Shown here: positions 35,315 through 42,935 of the stretch, piece after piece | Layout: every line of letters starts with the position of its first letter | Position numbering within the stretch: the first letter of the stretch is position 1 | DNA from: Polaromonas sp. | Lineage (GTDB): Bacteria > Pseudomonadota > Gammaproteobacteria > Burkholderiales > Burkholderiaceae_C | Direction: 5' to 3' | Length of the DNA stretch: 64,000 nucleotides | NCBI GenBank assembly: GCA_030683705.1 | Contig: JAUXPP010000085.1 | Location: 1 to 64,000, forward strand | Made by a program: the position numbers and the translations under genes | Notes under the pieces: model-generated | Databases searched by the model: none | Seen by the model: only the letters and a program-made list of their open reading frames with translations | What the model was told of the DNA's origin: nothing

Positions 35315-36545
35315 GCATGGACGAGCGCGGCCTGAGCGTGCGGCGCAGCAAAAACAGCACCACCGCAAAGTTCAGCAGGTTCCAGGCGATGCCGTTGAGG
35401 AAAGCCGCGTTGTAGGAGCCGGTCAGGTCGAACACCTTGCCCGACATCCAGCCGCCCAGCGCCATGCCCACCATGGTGAACATGATCACGGTGCCGACGC
35501 GGGCACCGGCCTGGGCTGCCGGGAAATGTTCGCGCACGATGATGGCGTAACTCGGCACGATGCCGCCCTGGAACAGGCCGAACATCGCCGAGATCACATA
35601 CAGCGAGACCAGGCCGTCGAACGGGATGAACAGCAGCAGCGCGACGGTTTGCAGGACCGAGCCCAGCAACAGCGTGCGCAGCCCGCCGATGCGGTCGCAG
35701 ATGGCGCCGGAAATCAGCCGGCTCACGATGCCGCAGGCCAGCATCAGCGACAACATTTCGGCGCCGCGCGCCGCACCGAAGCCGAGGTCGCTGCAATAGG
35801 CCACGATGTGCACCTGCGGCATGGACATGGCCACGCAGCAGGACAGCCCGGCCACACACAGCAGCGCCTGCGCCTGGCCCAGCGTGAGGCCGAAGGGCCG
35901 GTCGCTGGCGGCCACGCCCCGCACCGTGACCGGCGCCAGCGCGAGTGCCGGCGGGCGCTGCCGCATCAGCTGGGCCAGCCCCAGCATCGCCAGGCTGCAG
36001 AACACGGCCAGCCCCCAGTAGGTCTGGCGCCAGCCCACACTTTCGACGAAGTGCTGGATGATGGGCGGCCAGAGGGCGCCGCCCAGGTAGTTGCCGCTGG
36101 CGCACACCGCCACCGCAATGCCGCGGCGCCGCACGAACCACAGCGAGGTGTCGGCCAGCAGCGGGGAAAAGGTGGCCGAGCTGCCCAGCAGGCCGATCAA
36201 CATACCGTGCGCCAGCGCAAACAGCCAGATGTTGTGCGACAGCGCGGCTGCGCCGAAACCCAGGCCCATGCCGACCGCACCCAGGCTGAGCGGCAGCGCC
36301 ACACCGAAACGGTCGGCGAGCCGGCCCATCAGCATGCCGCCCAGGCCGAAGCCGACCATCAGCAGGGTGTAGGGCAAGGAGGCATCGGCCCGGGCCACGC
36401 CGAAGTCGGCCTGCACCGCCGGCAACACCACCGGCACGATGTACATGCCGGCAGCGCCCACCGTCATCAGCGCCAGTGTCACCAGCAGCCGGCGCCAGGC
36501 GGTGGCGGAGTCGATCAGGTCGGCAGCAGCAGGGGTGTGGGGCAT
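35301..36545 (-). CDS. MFS transporter
   Basis: A 414-residue major facilitator with about 12 membrane helices and the loop 2-3 motif 'GMLMGRLADRFGVALPLSLG'; the second-half equivalent is 'ISGAICDRIGGLRTLLLGS'. It looks like the monocarboxylate/oxalate:formate-antiporter-like group; the substrate is unknown. Start ATG 36545 was chosen; a GTG at 36551 directly abuts the pncC stop. It is last in the thiL-hydrolase-pgpA-pncC run and overlaps the convergent Acg gene. Confidence 0.88.
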   Translation of the reverse strand: MPHTPAAADLIDSATAWRRLLVTLALMTVGAAGMYIVPVVLPAVQADFGVARADASLPYTLLMVGFGLGGMLMGRLADRFGVALPLSLGAVGMGLGFGAAALSHNIWLFALAHGMLIGLLGSSATFSPLLADTSLWFVRRRGIAVAVCASGNYLGGALWPPIIQHFVESVGWRQTYWGLAVFCSLAMLGLAQLMRQRPPALALAPVTVRGVAASDRPFGLTLGQAQALLCVAGLSCCVAMSMPQVHIVAYCSDLGFGAARGAEMLSLMLACGIVSRLISGAICDRIGGLRTLLLGSVLQTVALLLFIPFDGLVSLYVISAMFGLFQGGIVPSYAIIVREHFPAAQAGARVGTVIMFTMVGMALGGWMSGKVFDLTGSYNAAFLNGIAWNLLNFAVVLFLLRRTLRPRSSMLMRS

Positions 36546-36551
36546 AAGCAC

Positions 36552-37058
36552 TCAGCCTAGCAGTTCCACCAGCCGCCGCAGCGCATGCTGCACCGTCGCG
36601 GCGCGCACGGCCGCGCGGTCGCCGTCGAAACGCAACATCTCGCTGCGGAGACTGCCGTCCACCATGAAGCCGAACCAGACCGTGCCCACCGGCTTGGCGC
36701 GGCTGCCGCCGGTGGGGCCGGCCACGCCGGTGACGGCGACAGCCACCCGCGCGCGCGAATGCGTGATGGCGCCCTGCACCATGGCGCGCGCCACCTCTTC
36801 GCTGACGGCGCCGTGGGCGGCGATCAGCGCCGCGTCCACGCCCAGCAGCTCGCACTTGGCCTCGTTGGAGTAGGTGACAAAGCCGCGCTCGAACCAGGCG
36901 CTGGAGCCGGCCAGGTCGGTGCAGGCGGCCGAAATCAGGCCGCCGGTGCAGCTTTCGGCGGTCGCCAGCAGCCAGCCTTTCTTGAGCATCGCATCGGCCA
37001 GCAGCGCAGGCAGGCCGTGCGCAGACAGCTCATTTTTTGATAGCAAGGATGGGTTCAC
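36552..37058 (-). CDS. pncC: Nicotinamide-nucleotide amidase (CinA C-terminal family)
   Basis: A 168-residue stand-alone CinA C-terminal domain that deamidates NMN to nicotinate mononucleotide in NAD salvage. Hallmarks are 'LATAESCTGGLISAACTDLA' with the catalytic Ser, 'YSNEAKCELLGV', 'AVTGVAGPTGGS' and 'KPVGTVWFGF'. The start is GTG 37058: GGAGG lies 6 bp upstream and the codon overlaps the pgpA stop (GTGA). The first ~16 residues are encoded by a fragment of the 53-bp repeat, a non-conserved N-terminus. Confidence 0.93.
   Translation of the reverse strand: MNPSLLSKNELSAHGLPALLADAMLKKGWLLATAESCTGGLISAACTDLAGSSAWFERGFVTYSNEAKCELLGVDAALIAAHGAVSEEVARAMVQGAITHSRARVAVAVTGVAGPTGGSRAKPVGTVWFGFMVDGSLRSEMLRFDGDRAAVRAATVQHALRRLVELLG
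37021..37044 (+). repeat. 53-bp oriented repeat, copy 6 (partial, inside pncC 5' end)
   Basis: GCAGACAGCTCATTTTTTGATAGC is the right half of the repeat, preceded by a poorly matching left half from about 36998. It lies within the first codons of pncC, read on the opposite strand. Confidence 0.55.
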
Positions 37059-37585
37059 CAAAACCTCCAGGCGGCAATCACCAGCAGGGTGCAAAAGGCC
37101 GCGGCAAAGTCATCGAGCATGATGCCGAAGCCGCCGCGCCAGCCAAAACCCTTGAAGCGTTTGTCGGCCCAGGCCATGGGACCGAACTTCACCGCGTCGA
37201 AAAAGCGGAACAGCACAAACGCCACCAGCTGGCCCCACAGGCCGGCCGGCGCGATCAGCCACAGGACCAGCCAGAAAGCGGCCACCTCGTCCCAGACGAT
37301 GCTGCCCGGGTCGGCCACGCCCATGTTTCTGGCGGTCACCGTGCTGGCCCACCAGCCCAGCAGGCTGGCCGCGGCAATCAGCAGGCCCATCTGCCAGGGG
37401 CTGAACCACGGCGCCATGGCCACAAACGCCAGCCAGGCCCACAAGGTGCCGGCGGTGCCGGGCGCCAGCGGGCTCAATCCGGCGCCGAAACCCAGCGCGA
37501 CCAGGTGCGCAGGGTGGGCGAGCATGAAGCGCGCGCTGGGTCGCCGGGGAGGGTGCCGGGCCGAAGCCGCCGGGTTATCGGTCAA
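37055..37585 (-). CDS. pgpA: Phosphatidylglycerophosphatase A
   Basis: A membrane phosphatase of about 176 residues that converts phosphatidylglycerophosphate to phosphatidylglycerol. Conserved PgpA motifs are 'ALGFGAGLSPLAPGTAGTLW', 'GSIVWDEVAAFW', 'FRFFDAVKFGPMAWADKRF' and 'GGFGIMLDDFAAA'; several hydrophobic helices span the membrane. Start TTG 37585 was chosen because GGAGG lies 5 nt upstream, and this Shine-Dalgarno-like stretch comes from a copy of the 53-bp repeat. ATG 37525 is the conservative alternative. It overlaps pncC by 4 bp. Confidence 0.9.
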   Translation of the reverse strand: MTDNPAASARHPPRRPSARFMLAHPAHLVALGFGAGLSPLAPGTAGTLWAWLAFVAMAPWFSPWQMGLLIAAASLLGWWASTVTARNMGVADPGSIVWDEVAAFWLVLWLIAPAGLWGQLVAFVLFRFFDAVKFGPMAWADKRFKGFGWRGGFGIMLDDFAAAFCTLLVIAAWRFW

Positions 37586-37637
37586 ATCGGCCTCCAGCCT
37601 ATATCTGATGAGCGTGAGCAGCTCTGTTTTTGATAGC
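37585..37637 (+). repeat. 53-bp oriented repeat, copy 7
   Basis: AATCGGCCTCCAGCC...TGATGAGCGTGAGCAGCTC and the TGATAGC end fill the gap between the alpha/beta hydrolase gene and pgpA. On the minus strand its CCTCC block becomes the GGAGG before the pgpA TTG. Confidence 0.75.
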
Positions 37638-37645
37638 AATTCATG

Positions 37646-38518
37646 TCAGTTCTGTTCATCCAGCAATGCCAGCAGCAGGGCATCAAACGCCTCCGGCTGC
37701 TCGAACTGCACCCAGTGGCCGGCGCCTTCCACCCAGTGCATGCCGCGGAAATCCGGCGCGGCCTGCAGCGCCGGCGCCAGCGCCTCCTGCCGCTGGCGGT
37801 ACAGCGCGTCCTCCCGGCCGTAGATCGCAAACACCGGGCAGGACACGTTTTCCAGCGCGCGCGCCAGGATGTCGGTGTAGGCCAGGCGCCGCCCCTTCAT
37901 GCGGTCGCGCAGCGTGTTGTCGGTATGCAGGCGCAGCGCCAGCGCGCTGATGGCCTCGGGCCGGTGCAACATCAGCGCCGCCAGGTTGCCGCGGTGCACC
38001 GCCTCGCGTTCGGCCGGGTCGGACAGGTGACGCCAGGCCGTCAGCGTGATGCTGTTGCGGACGGCCAGGCCCAGCCCGGGCGCGGCGACCAGCACCAGGC
38101 GCGCAGCACGCGCGGGGAACTGCGCGGCCAGCAGGCCGGCGACCATGCCGCCAAAGGAAAACCCCACCATGTCGCAGGCGCCGTCGCCGAGCAAGCTGCG
38201 CAAGCCGGCCTCGACCGGCTCCGGCAAGGCGTCGGCGTCACGGCCCCGCGGCGGCAATGCCGAATCGCAAAAGCCCGGCAGGTCGGCGGCCAGCACCTCG
38301 CGCCCGCTGGCCACCAGGGCCTCGATGTTGCGCAACCAGTGTGTCCAGCTCCCGCTGCCGCCGTGCAGCAGCACCACGGGCCGGTGCCGGCCTGGGGCGG
38401 CGGCGGGCGGCCAGCGGTGCCAGACCATGCGGCCCTCGCCGCAGGGAGTTTCCAGCCGCGTGGCGCGCGCCAGCAGTTGCTGCACGTCGGGCGGCTGGGG
38501 CGGAAGCAGGGAGGACAT
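37646..38518 (-). CDS. Alpha/beta hydrolase
   Basis: A 290-residue alpha/beta-hydrolase. The oxyanion segment is 'VVLLHGGSGSWTHWLRNI', the nucleophile Ser is in 'DMVGFSFGGMVAGLLAAQ' and the catalytic His in 'VEGAGHWVQFEQPEAF'. This resembles meta-cleavage product hydrolases and lactonase-like enzymes; the substrate is unknown. It lies 26 bp after thiL in the same direction. Confidence 0.88.
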   Translation of the reverse strand: MSSLLPPQPPDVQQLLARATRLETPCGEGRMVWHRWPPAAAPGRHRPVVLLHGGSGSWTHWLRNIEALVASGREVLAADLPGFCDSALPPRGRDADALPEPVEAGLRSLLGDGACDMVGFSFGGMVAGLLAAQFPARAARLVLVAAPGLGLAVRNSITLTAWRHLSDPAEREAVHRGNLAALMLHRPEAISALALRLHTDNTLRDRMKGRRLAYTDILARALENVSCPVFAIYGREDALYRQRQEALAPALQAAPDFRGMHWVEGAGHWVQFEQPEAFDALLLALLDEQN

Positions 38519-38544
38519 CGGTCAAAAAAAGCGGGAAGCCAGGG

Positions 38545-39519
38545 TCAGGCGAAGTGATCGAAAGAGGCGAAGTTGCCGCTGACAGGCTGGCCGGCACCAT
38601 CGACCAGCCGCAGGCCAGGCGCGCTTTCAATATGGCCTATGCAGGTGACCGGCGTGCGCGCCTCCAGCGCAGCGGCCTCCACCGCGGCGCGCGCCGACAC
38701 TGGCGCGGTGAAGGCCAGTTCGTAGTCGTCGCCGCCGGCCAGCACGCAGCCCAGCCGGGCTTCGTGGTGAAAAAGGCCTTGCGGCACGTGGGCCTCCCCA
38801 TCGCCCGCCAACAGATCCACAGCGATGGCGGTGTCGATGCGTGCACCCACCCGTGAAGCCTGCAGGATGTGGCCCAGATCGCCGACCAGCCCGTCGCTGA
38901 TATCGATGGCCGCGCTGGCGATGCCGCGCAGCGCCATACCCAGCGCCAGCCGCGGCGTGGGCCGCTCCAGCCGTGTGCGCGCAGCGCCCATCCATCCCGG
39001 CGGCAACGAGAGGGTGCCGCGCAGTGCCTCCAGCGCCAGCCGCGCATCACCCAGCGTCCCGCTGACATAGATATCGTCGCCGGCGCGTGCGCCGGAGCGC
39101 AGCAGCGCCTGGCCGCGCGGCACTTCGCCGAAGACCGTGATGCAGATGTTCAGCGGCCCCTGCGTGGTGTCGCCGCCCACCAGTTCGCAGCCGTGTTCAT
39201 CGGCCAGCGCAAACAGGCCGCGCGACAACGCTGCCAGCCAGGCTTCGTCGGCGCGCGGCAGCGCCAGCGCCAGCGTGAAGGCCAGCGGCTGCGCACCGCA
39301 GGCCGCGAGGTCACTGAGGTTGACGGCCAGCGCCTTGTGGCCCAGTGCGGACGGATCCACATCGGGGAAAAAATGCCGGCCCTCGACCAGCATGTCGCTG
39401 GAGACCGCCAGCTGCATGCCGGCTGCCGGCTGCAGCAATGCGCAATCGTCGCCGATGCCCAGCACGGCGCGGGTCGTGGGGCGCTGGAAATAACGCGCGA
39501 TCAGGTCGAATTCACCCAT
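38545..39519 (-). CDS. thiL: Thiamine-monophosphate kinase
   Basis: A 324-residue ATP-dependent kinase that makes the cofactor thiamine diphosphate from thiamine monophosphate. The N-terminal 'GEFDLIARYFQRP' and 'VLGIGDDCALLQP' motifs, 'HKALAVNLSDLAACGAQPL' and 'ELVGGDTTQGPLNI' (metal and nucleotide sites) and 'DISDGLVGDLGHIL' identify ThiL of the PurM superfamily. ATG 39519 was preferred over ATG 39531 by comparison with ThiL N-termini. First gene of the run to the MFS transporter. Confidence 0.96.
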   Translation of the reverse strand: MGEFDLIARYFQRPTTRAVLGIGDDCALLQPAAGMQLAVSSDMLVEGRHFFPDVDPSALGHKALAVNLSDLAACGAQPLAFTLALALPRADEAWLAALSRGLFALADEHGCELVGGDTTQGPLNICITVFGEVPRGQALLRSGARAGDDIYVSGTLGDARLALEALRGTLSLPPGWMGAARTRLERPTPRLALGMALRGIASAAIDISDGLVGDLGHILQASRVGARIDTAIAVDLLAGDGEAHVPQGLFHHEARLGCVLAGGDDYELAFTAPVSARAAVEAAALEARTPVTCIGHIESAPGLRLVDGAGQPVSGNFASFDHFA

Positions 39520-39557
39520 AAGGGGAAGCATAACGGCTCAGTGGGCCGTTGGTGGAA

Positions 39558-39587
39558 TTGTCATCCCGGACTTGATCCGGGATCCAT
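39558..39587. repeat. Scattered palindromic repeat (ATCCCGGACTTGATCCGGGATCC type)
   Basis: 'TCATCCCGGACTTGATCCGG' and the following GATCCA form the dyad CCCGGA/TCCGGG with a 5-nt loop. This short element is widespread in proteobacterial intergenic DNA. It lies about 40 bp upstream of thiL and adjoins the larger structured repeat copy B. Confidence 0.8.
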
Positions 39588-39599
39588 CTGTTGCATCTT

Positions 39600-40062
39600 C
39601 GTGTCTTGAGGTGTGCCAGCACCTGTTGGCCGGGGGTTGCCCGGCGGCAAGTAACTTTCTTTTGCTTCGCCAAAAGAAAGTCACCAAAGAAAAGGCGACC
39701 CTGCTGTCTGCGACCCCTCTTCGCTGACGCTGCGAGGGGCAACCTGCGGTGCTCGGTCCAGCCGGGGTCGAGCTCGAACTCGCCTTCGGCTCAGACAATC
39801 GCTCGCCCTGATCCGTCTGGACCTCCGCTCCTCGGCGCATACAGAAGGGTGGGGAGAAAAGACAAACATCCAAATACAGATCCCGGGCCCCGTTCGGAGT
39901 CCCTGAAGCGCGCAGCGCTTCAGGGACGGGAATCCCAACGACCCGCCATGTTTGCACGCGAGCGCAGCGCACGCGGCCACATGAAGTCCCCCTCCATCGC
40001 CCAGCGGGGCGAGGGAGGGGCTAGGGGTGGGAGTGGGGAGTCAAAGTCCTGTTGAACAACGC
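39600..40062 (+). repeat. Structured intergenic repeat, copy B (complete)
   Basis: A non-coding element of about 460 bp fills the thiL-mtnN gap (39520-40114). It holds a 10-bp hairpin CTTTCTTTTG/CAAAAGAAAG (39655-39664 with 39671-39680), a 12-bp perfect hairpin TCCCTGAAGCGC/GCGCTTCAGGGA with a 3-nt loop (39900-39926), and a conserved right end with 'atcgcccagcggggcgaggg'. An inverted copy lies at 60228-60640 and a partial one at 1-175. No convincing coding frame or transposase was seen. Confidence 0.85.
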
Positions 40063-40114
40063 GGACCGTTGAAGTAGCGTGATGCCGGATGACCCCTCGA
40101 AATGGCTGCGATAT

Positions 40115-40846
40115 TTACAGCAACTTCATCAATTCCCGGACGATCGCCTGCGCGTACAGGCTGGCCACGTCTTTGACAAAGACCGAAAAATCCACATGCG
40201 CGGTGTCGTCGGCGCGGTCAGAAATCGTGCGGACCGCGGCGAACGGAATGCCGTAGTCGAAGCAGACTTGCGCCACCGCGGCACCCTCCATTTCCACCGC
40301 CAGCGCCTCATGGCCACCGTGCTTGAGCGCCGAACGCAAACCGCGTGCTTCGGCTGCGCCGGAGACAAAACGGTCGCCGCTGGCGATCAGGCCGTGGTGC
40401 AACAGCGTCTTCGCAGGCAGGGCCAGGCTTTCGAGGCCGCTACGGCCGGCCTGCAGCAATCGCGCGGTCAGGGCCTGGTCGCAGGCAAAACGGGCCTGGC
40501 CATACAGCGGCACCTCGCAGCGCGGGAAAAGCGGCGAGACGTCCAGGTCGTGCTGCATGAAACCGCTGGCCACCACCACGTCGCCGACCTGCACGCCATC
40601 GCCCAGGCCGCCGGCCACGCCGGTGAACACGATGCGGCCGGCATTAAAACGCTCGATCAGCGCCACGCTGGTCGTCGCCGCCGCCACCTTGCCTATACGT
40701 GACAGCGCCAGCACCACCGGCTGGCCATGCAGCCGGCCCTGCCAGAAGTCGCGCCCGGCGTGGCTGGTTTTGTGCGGCTGCTGCAGCAACTCGAGCAGGC
40801 CTTGCTGCTCCTCGGCCAGGGCGCTCAGGATGGCGGTCGTTGTCAT
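40115..40846 (-). CDS. mtnN: 5'-methylthioadenosine/S-adenosylhomocysteine nucleosidase
   Basis: A 243-residue cytoplasmic nucleosidase of the PNP/UDP family that splits methylthioadenosine and S-adenosylhomocysteine, clearing by-products of methylation and polyamine synthesis. Markers are 'ILSALAEEQQGL', 'LALSRIGKVAAATTSVALIE', 'VFTGVAGGLGDGVQVGDVVV' and 'ALAVEMEGAAVAQVCFDYGI' followed by 'RTISDRAD' with the catalytic Glu and Asp. ATG 40846 has AGGACA as its ribosome-binding site, lying inside a 161-bp inverted-repeat element. Confidence 0.94.
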   Translation of the reverse strand: MTTTAILSALAEEQQGLLELLQQPHKTSHAGRDFWQGRLHGQPVVLALSRIGKVAAATTSVALIERFNAGRIVFTGVAGGLGDGVQVGDVVVASGFMQHDLDVSPLFPRCEVPLYGQARFACDQALTARLLQAGRSGLESLALPAKTLLHHGLIASGDRFVSGAAEARGLRSALKHGGHEALAVEMEGAAVAQVCFDYGIPFAAVRTISDRADDTAHVDFSVFVKDVASLYAQAIVRELMKLL

Positions 40847-40851
40847 GGCTC

Positions 40852-41012
40852 GTGTCCTGTCCTGCAAATAAGGTGATGAAATGAAATTGTCCATTCGGCT
40901 GTCAGGCAAGGCGGGAGGAGGCGACATAGCCGTAGCTATGGCAACGACGAACAACGCCGCATGGCGGCTGAATGGGCGATTTCATATCGCCTTTATGTGT
41001 AGGACAGGACAC
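40852..41012. repeat. 161-bp imperfect inverted-repeat element (MITE-like or leader hairpin)
   Basis: The ends are perfect 12-bp inverted repeats GTGTCCTGTCCT / AGGACAGGACAC. Inward the arms remain similar (ATGAAAT..CCATTC..GC on both sides), and the centre holds CATAGC/GCTATG. The element begins 5 bp before the mtnN start codon, so the transcript could fold over the ribosome-binding site. No clear target duplication is seen, which leaves mobile origin open. Confidence 0.75.
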
Positions 41013-41031
41013 CAAGAGTTTGCCCGAAATG

Positions 41032-41055
41032 AAAAAGGCGGCCGCAGCTGCCTTT
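41032..41055 (-). terminator. Rho-independent terminator after fadD
   Basis: On the minus strand a 9-bp stem AAAGGCAGC / GCCGCCTTT (one G-U pair, 4-nt loop) ends in a T run, 21 bp beyond the fadD stop codon. Confidence 0.65.
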
Positions 41056-41075
41056 GCCGAAGGGGCGCTTGCGCC

Positions 41076-42764
41076 CTACTTCTTGTCGCGCAGTTCGCGG
41101 CGCAGGATCTTGCCGACCGGTGTTTTCGGCAACTCGGTGCGGAACTCGATCACCTTGGGCTGCTTGTAGCCGGTCAGGTTGGTCTTGCAGAACTCGCGCA
41201 CCTGGGCCTCGGTCAGGTCCGGGTCCTTTTTGACAATCACCAGCTTGACGGCCTCGCCGGACTTGTCGTCGGCGACCCCGACGCAGGCGCATTCCATCAC
41301 GCCTTCCATGCCGGAGACCACGTCCTCGACCTCGTTCGGGTAGACGTTGAAGCCGCTGACCAGGATCATGTCTTTCTTGCGGTCCACGATCTTGAAGAAG
41401 CCGCGTTCGTCGACGGTGCCGATATCGCCGGATTTGAAATAGCCATCGGGCGTCATGACCTTGGCGGTTTCGTCGGGTCGCTGCCAGTAACCGGCCATGA
41501 CCTGCGGGCCCTTGATGGCGATTTCGCCGGGCTGGCCGGGCGGCACTTCATTGCCGTCGTCGTCGAGCAGCTTGAACCAGGTGCCGGGAATCGGCACACC
41601 GATGGTGCCGGTGAAAGCCTTGCTGTTGGTCGGGTTGCAACTGGCCGAGGGTGAAGTCTCCGACAGGCCGTAACCTTCGCAGATCGGGCAGCCGGTTTTT
41701 TCCAGCCAGAGCTTGGCCACCGAACCGGTCACGGCCATGCCGCCGCCCAGCGACACCTTCAGGTGCGACCAGTCCACGCTGTTGAAATCGGGGTGGTTGG
41801 CCAGGCCATTGAACAGGGTGTTGACCGCCGGGAAGCTGTGGATCTTGTGTTTAGCCAGCTCCTTGAGCACGGCCGGCAGGTCGCGCGGGTTCGGGATCAG
41901 GATGTTCTTGCCGCCGGTGCGCATGCCCAGCATCATGTTCACCGTGAAGGCGAAGATGTGGTACAGCGGCAGCGCGCAGACATAGGTCGGCTGCACACCG
42001 GCCTGCATGCTGGTCATGGCGGGGCCGTTCCAGGCCTCGGACTGCAGCACGTTGGCAATCACATTGCGGTGCAGCAACACGGCGCCCTTGGACACCCCGG
42101 TGGTGCCGCCGGTGTACTGCAGCACGGCCACATCGTCGGGCTTGATGTCGGGCCGCTTGAGCGTGCCGCGTGTGCCCTGGGCGATCGCCTCGTTGAAACG
42201 CACGGCCGAGGGCAGGTTGAAGGCCGGCACCATCTTCTTGACGTTGCGCACCACGTAGTTGACCAGCGCGCCCTTGAGCATGCCGAGCTGGTCGCCCATG
42301 GCGGTCAGCACCACATGCTTGACCGGCGTGTTGGCGATGCACTGTTCCAGCGTGTTGGCGAAGTTCTCGATGATGACAATCGCCTTGGCGCCCGAGTCCT
42401 TGAGCTGGTGCTCGAGTTCACGCGGGGTGTAGAGCGGGTTGACATTGACCACCACAAAACCGGCACGCAGGATGGCGGCCACCGTGACCGGGTACTGCGG
42501 CACGTTGGGCATCATGATGGCAACGCGGTCGCCCTTGACCAGGCCCAGGCCCTGCAGATAGGCCGCAAACGCCTGGGACAGGCTGTCGGTCTGGCCAAAG
42601 GTGATGTCCTTGCCCATGAAGCTGTACGCCACGGCCGAGGCGTTCTTGGAAAAACTCTCCTCCATGAGGGCCACCAGCGAGGTGTACTGCGACGCGTCGA
42701 TGTCGGTCGGCACGCCCGGGGGATAGGCGCTGAGCCAGGGGCGGTCGATGGTGGATGCATTCAT
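41076..42764 (-). CDS. fadD: Long-chain fatty acid-CoA ligase
   Basis: A 562-residue AMP-forming ligase that activates fatty acids for beta-oxidation. The AMP-binding signature is 'VLQYTGGTTGVSKGAVLLH'; later motifs are 'EGYGLSETSPSASCNP', 'YFKSGDIGTVDERGFFKIVD' and 'DMILVSGFNVYPNEVEDVVS', with the catalytic Lys near the end ('KTPVGKILRREL'). ATG 42764 is preceded by GGAGAG. Single-gene unit closed by a terminator; pntB lies 171 bp upstream. Confidence 0.95.
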   Translation of the reverse strand: MNASTIDRPWLSAYPPGVPTDIDASQYTSLVALMEESFSKNASAVAYSFMGKDITFGQTDSLSQAFAAYLQGLGLVKGDRVAIMMPNVPQYPVTVAAILRAGFVVVNVNPLYTPRELEHQLKDSGAKAIVIIENFANTLEQCIANTPVKHVVLTAMGDQLGMLKGALVNYVVRNVKKMVPAFNLPSAVRFNEAIAQGTRGTLKRPDIKPDDVAVLQYTGGTTGVSKGAVLLHRNVIANVLQSEAWNGPAMTSMQAGVQPTYVCALPLYHIFAFTVNMMLGMRTGGKNILIPNPRDLPAVLKELAKHKIHSFPAVNTLFNGLANHPDFNSVDWSHLKVSLGGGMAVTGSVAKLWLEKTGCPICEGYGLSETSPSASCNPTNSKAFTGTIGVPIPGTWFKLLDDDGNEVPPGQPGEIAIKGPQVMAGYWQRPDETAKVMTPDGYFKSGDIGTVDERGFFKIVDRKKDMILVSGFNVYPNEVEDVVSGMEGVMECACVGVADDKSGEAVKLVIVKKDPDLTEAQVREFCKTNLTGYKQPKVIEFRTELPKTPVGKILRRELRDKK

Positions 42765-42935
42765 GCTTGTCTCTCCAGATGACGATTGAACAACTGCCAC
42801 GGATTTTCATGGCGCCACCCTCTGCGGGGCTATTGCGTTTTCCCTAGGAAACAGGGAAATCAGGAGGGGACAAACCCTCCAACTCCCGGTTAACTTCTGC
42901 TTTTTACGCGGCAGAAAGTGTTATCTGTCGGCTTC

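Noticed and set aside
35085..36560. A long plus-strand frame across the MFS gene
   Set aside because: The product is an extreme Gln/His/Arg-rich sequence with no fold pattern; the MFS gene on the minus strand explains the openness.
40115..41012. The mtnN leader as a SAH riboswitch
   Set aside because: The long inverted repeat does not match the SAH riboswitch layout as I know it; a repeat-derived hairpin is simpler.
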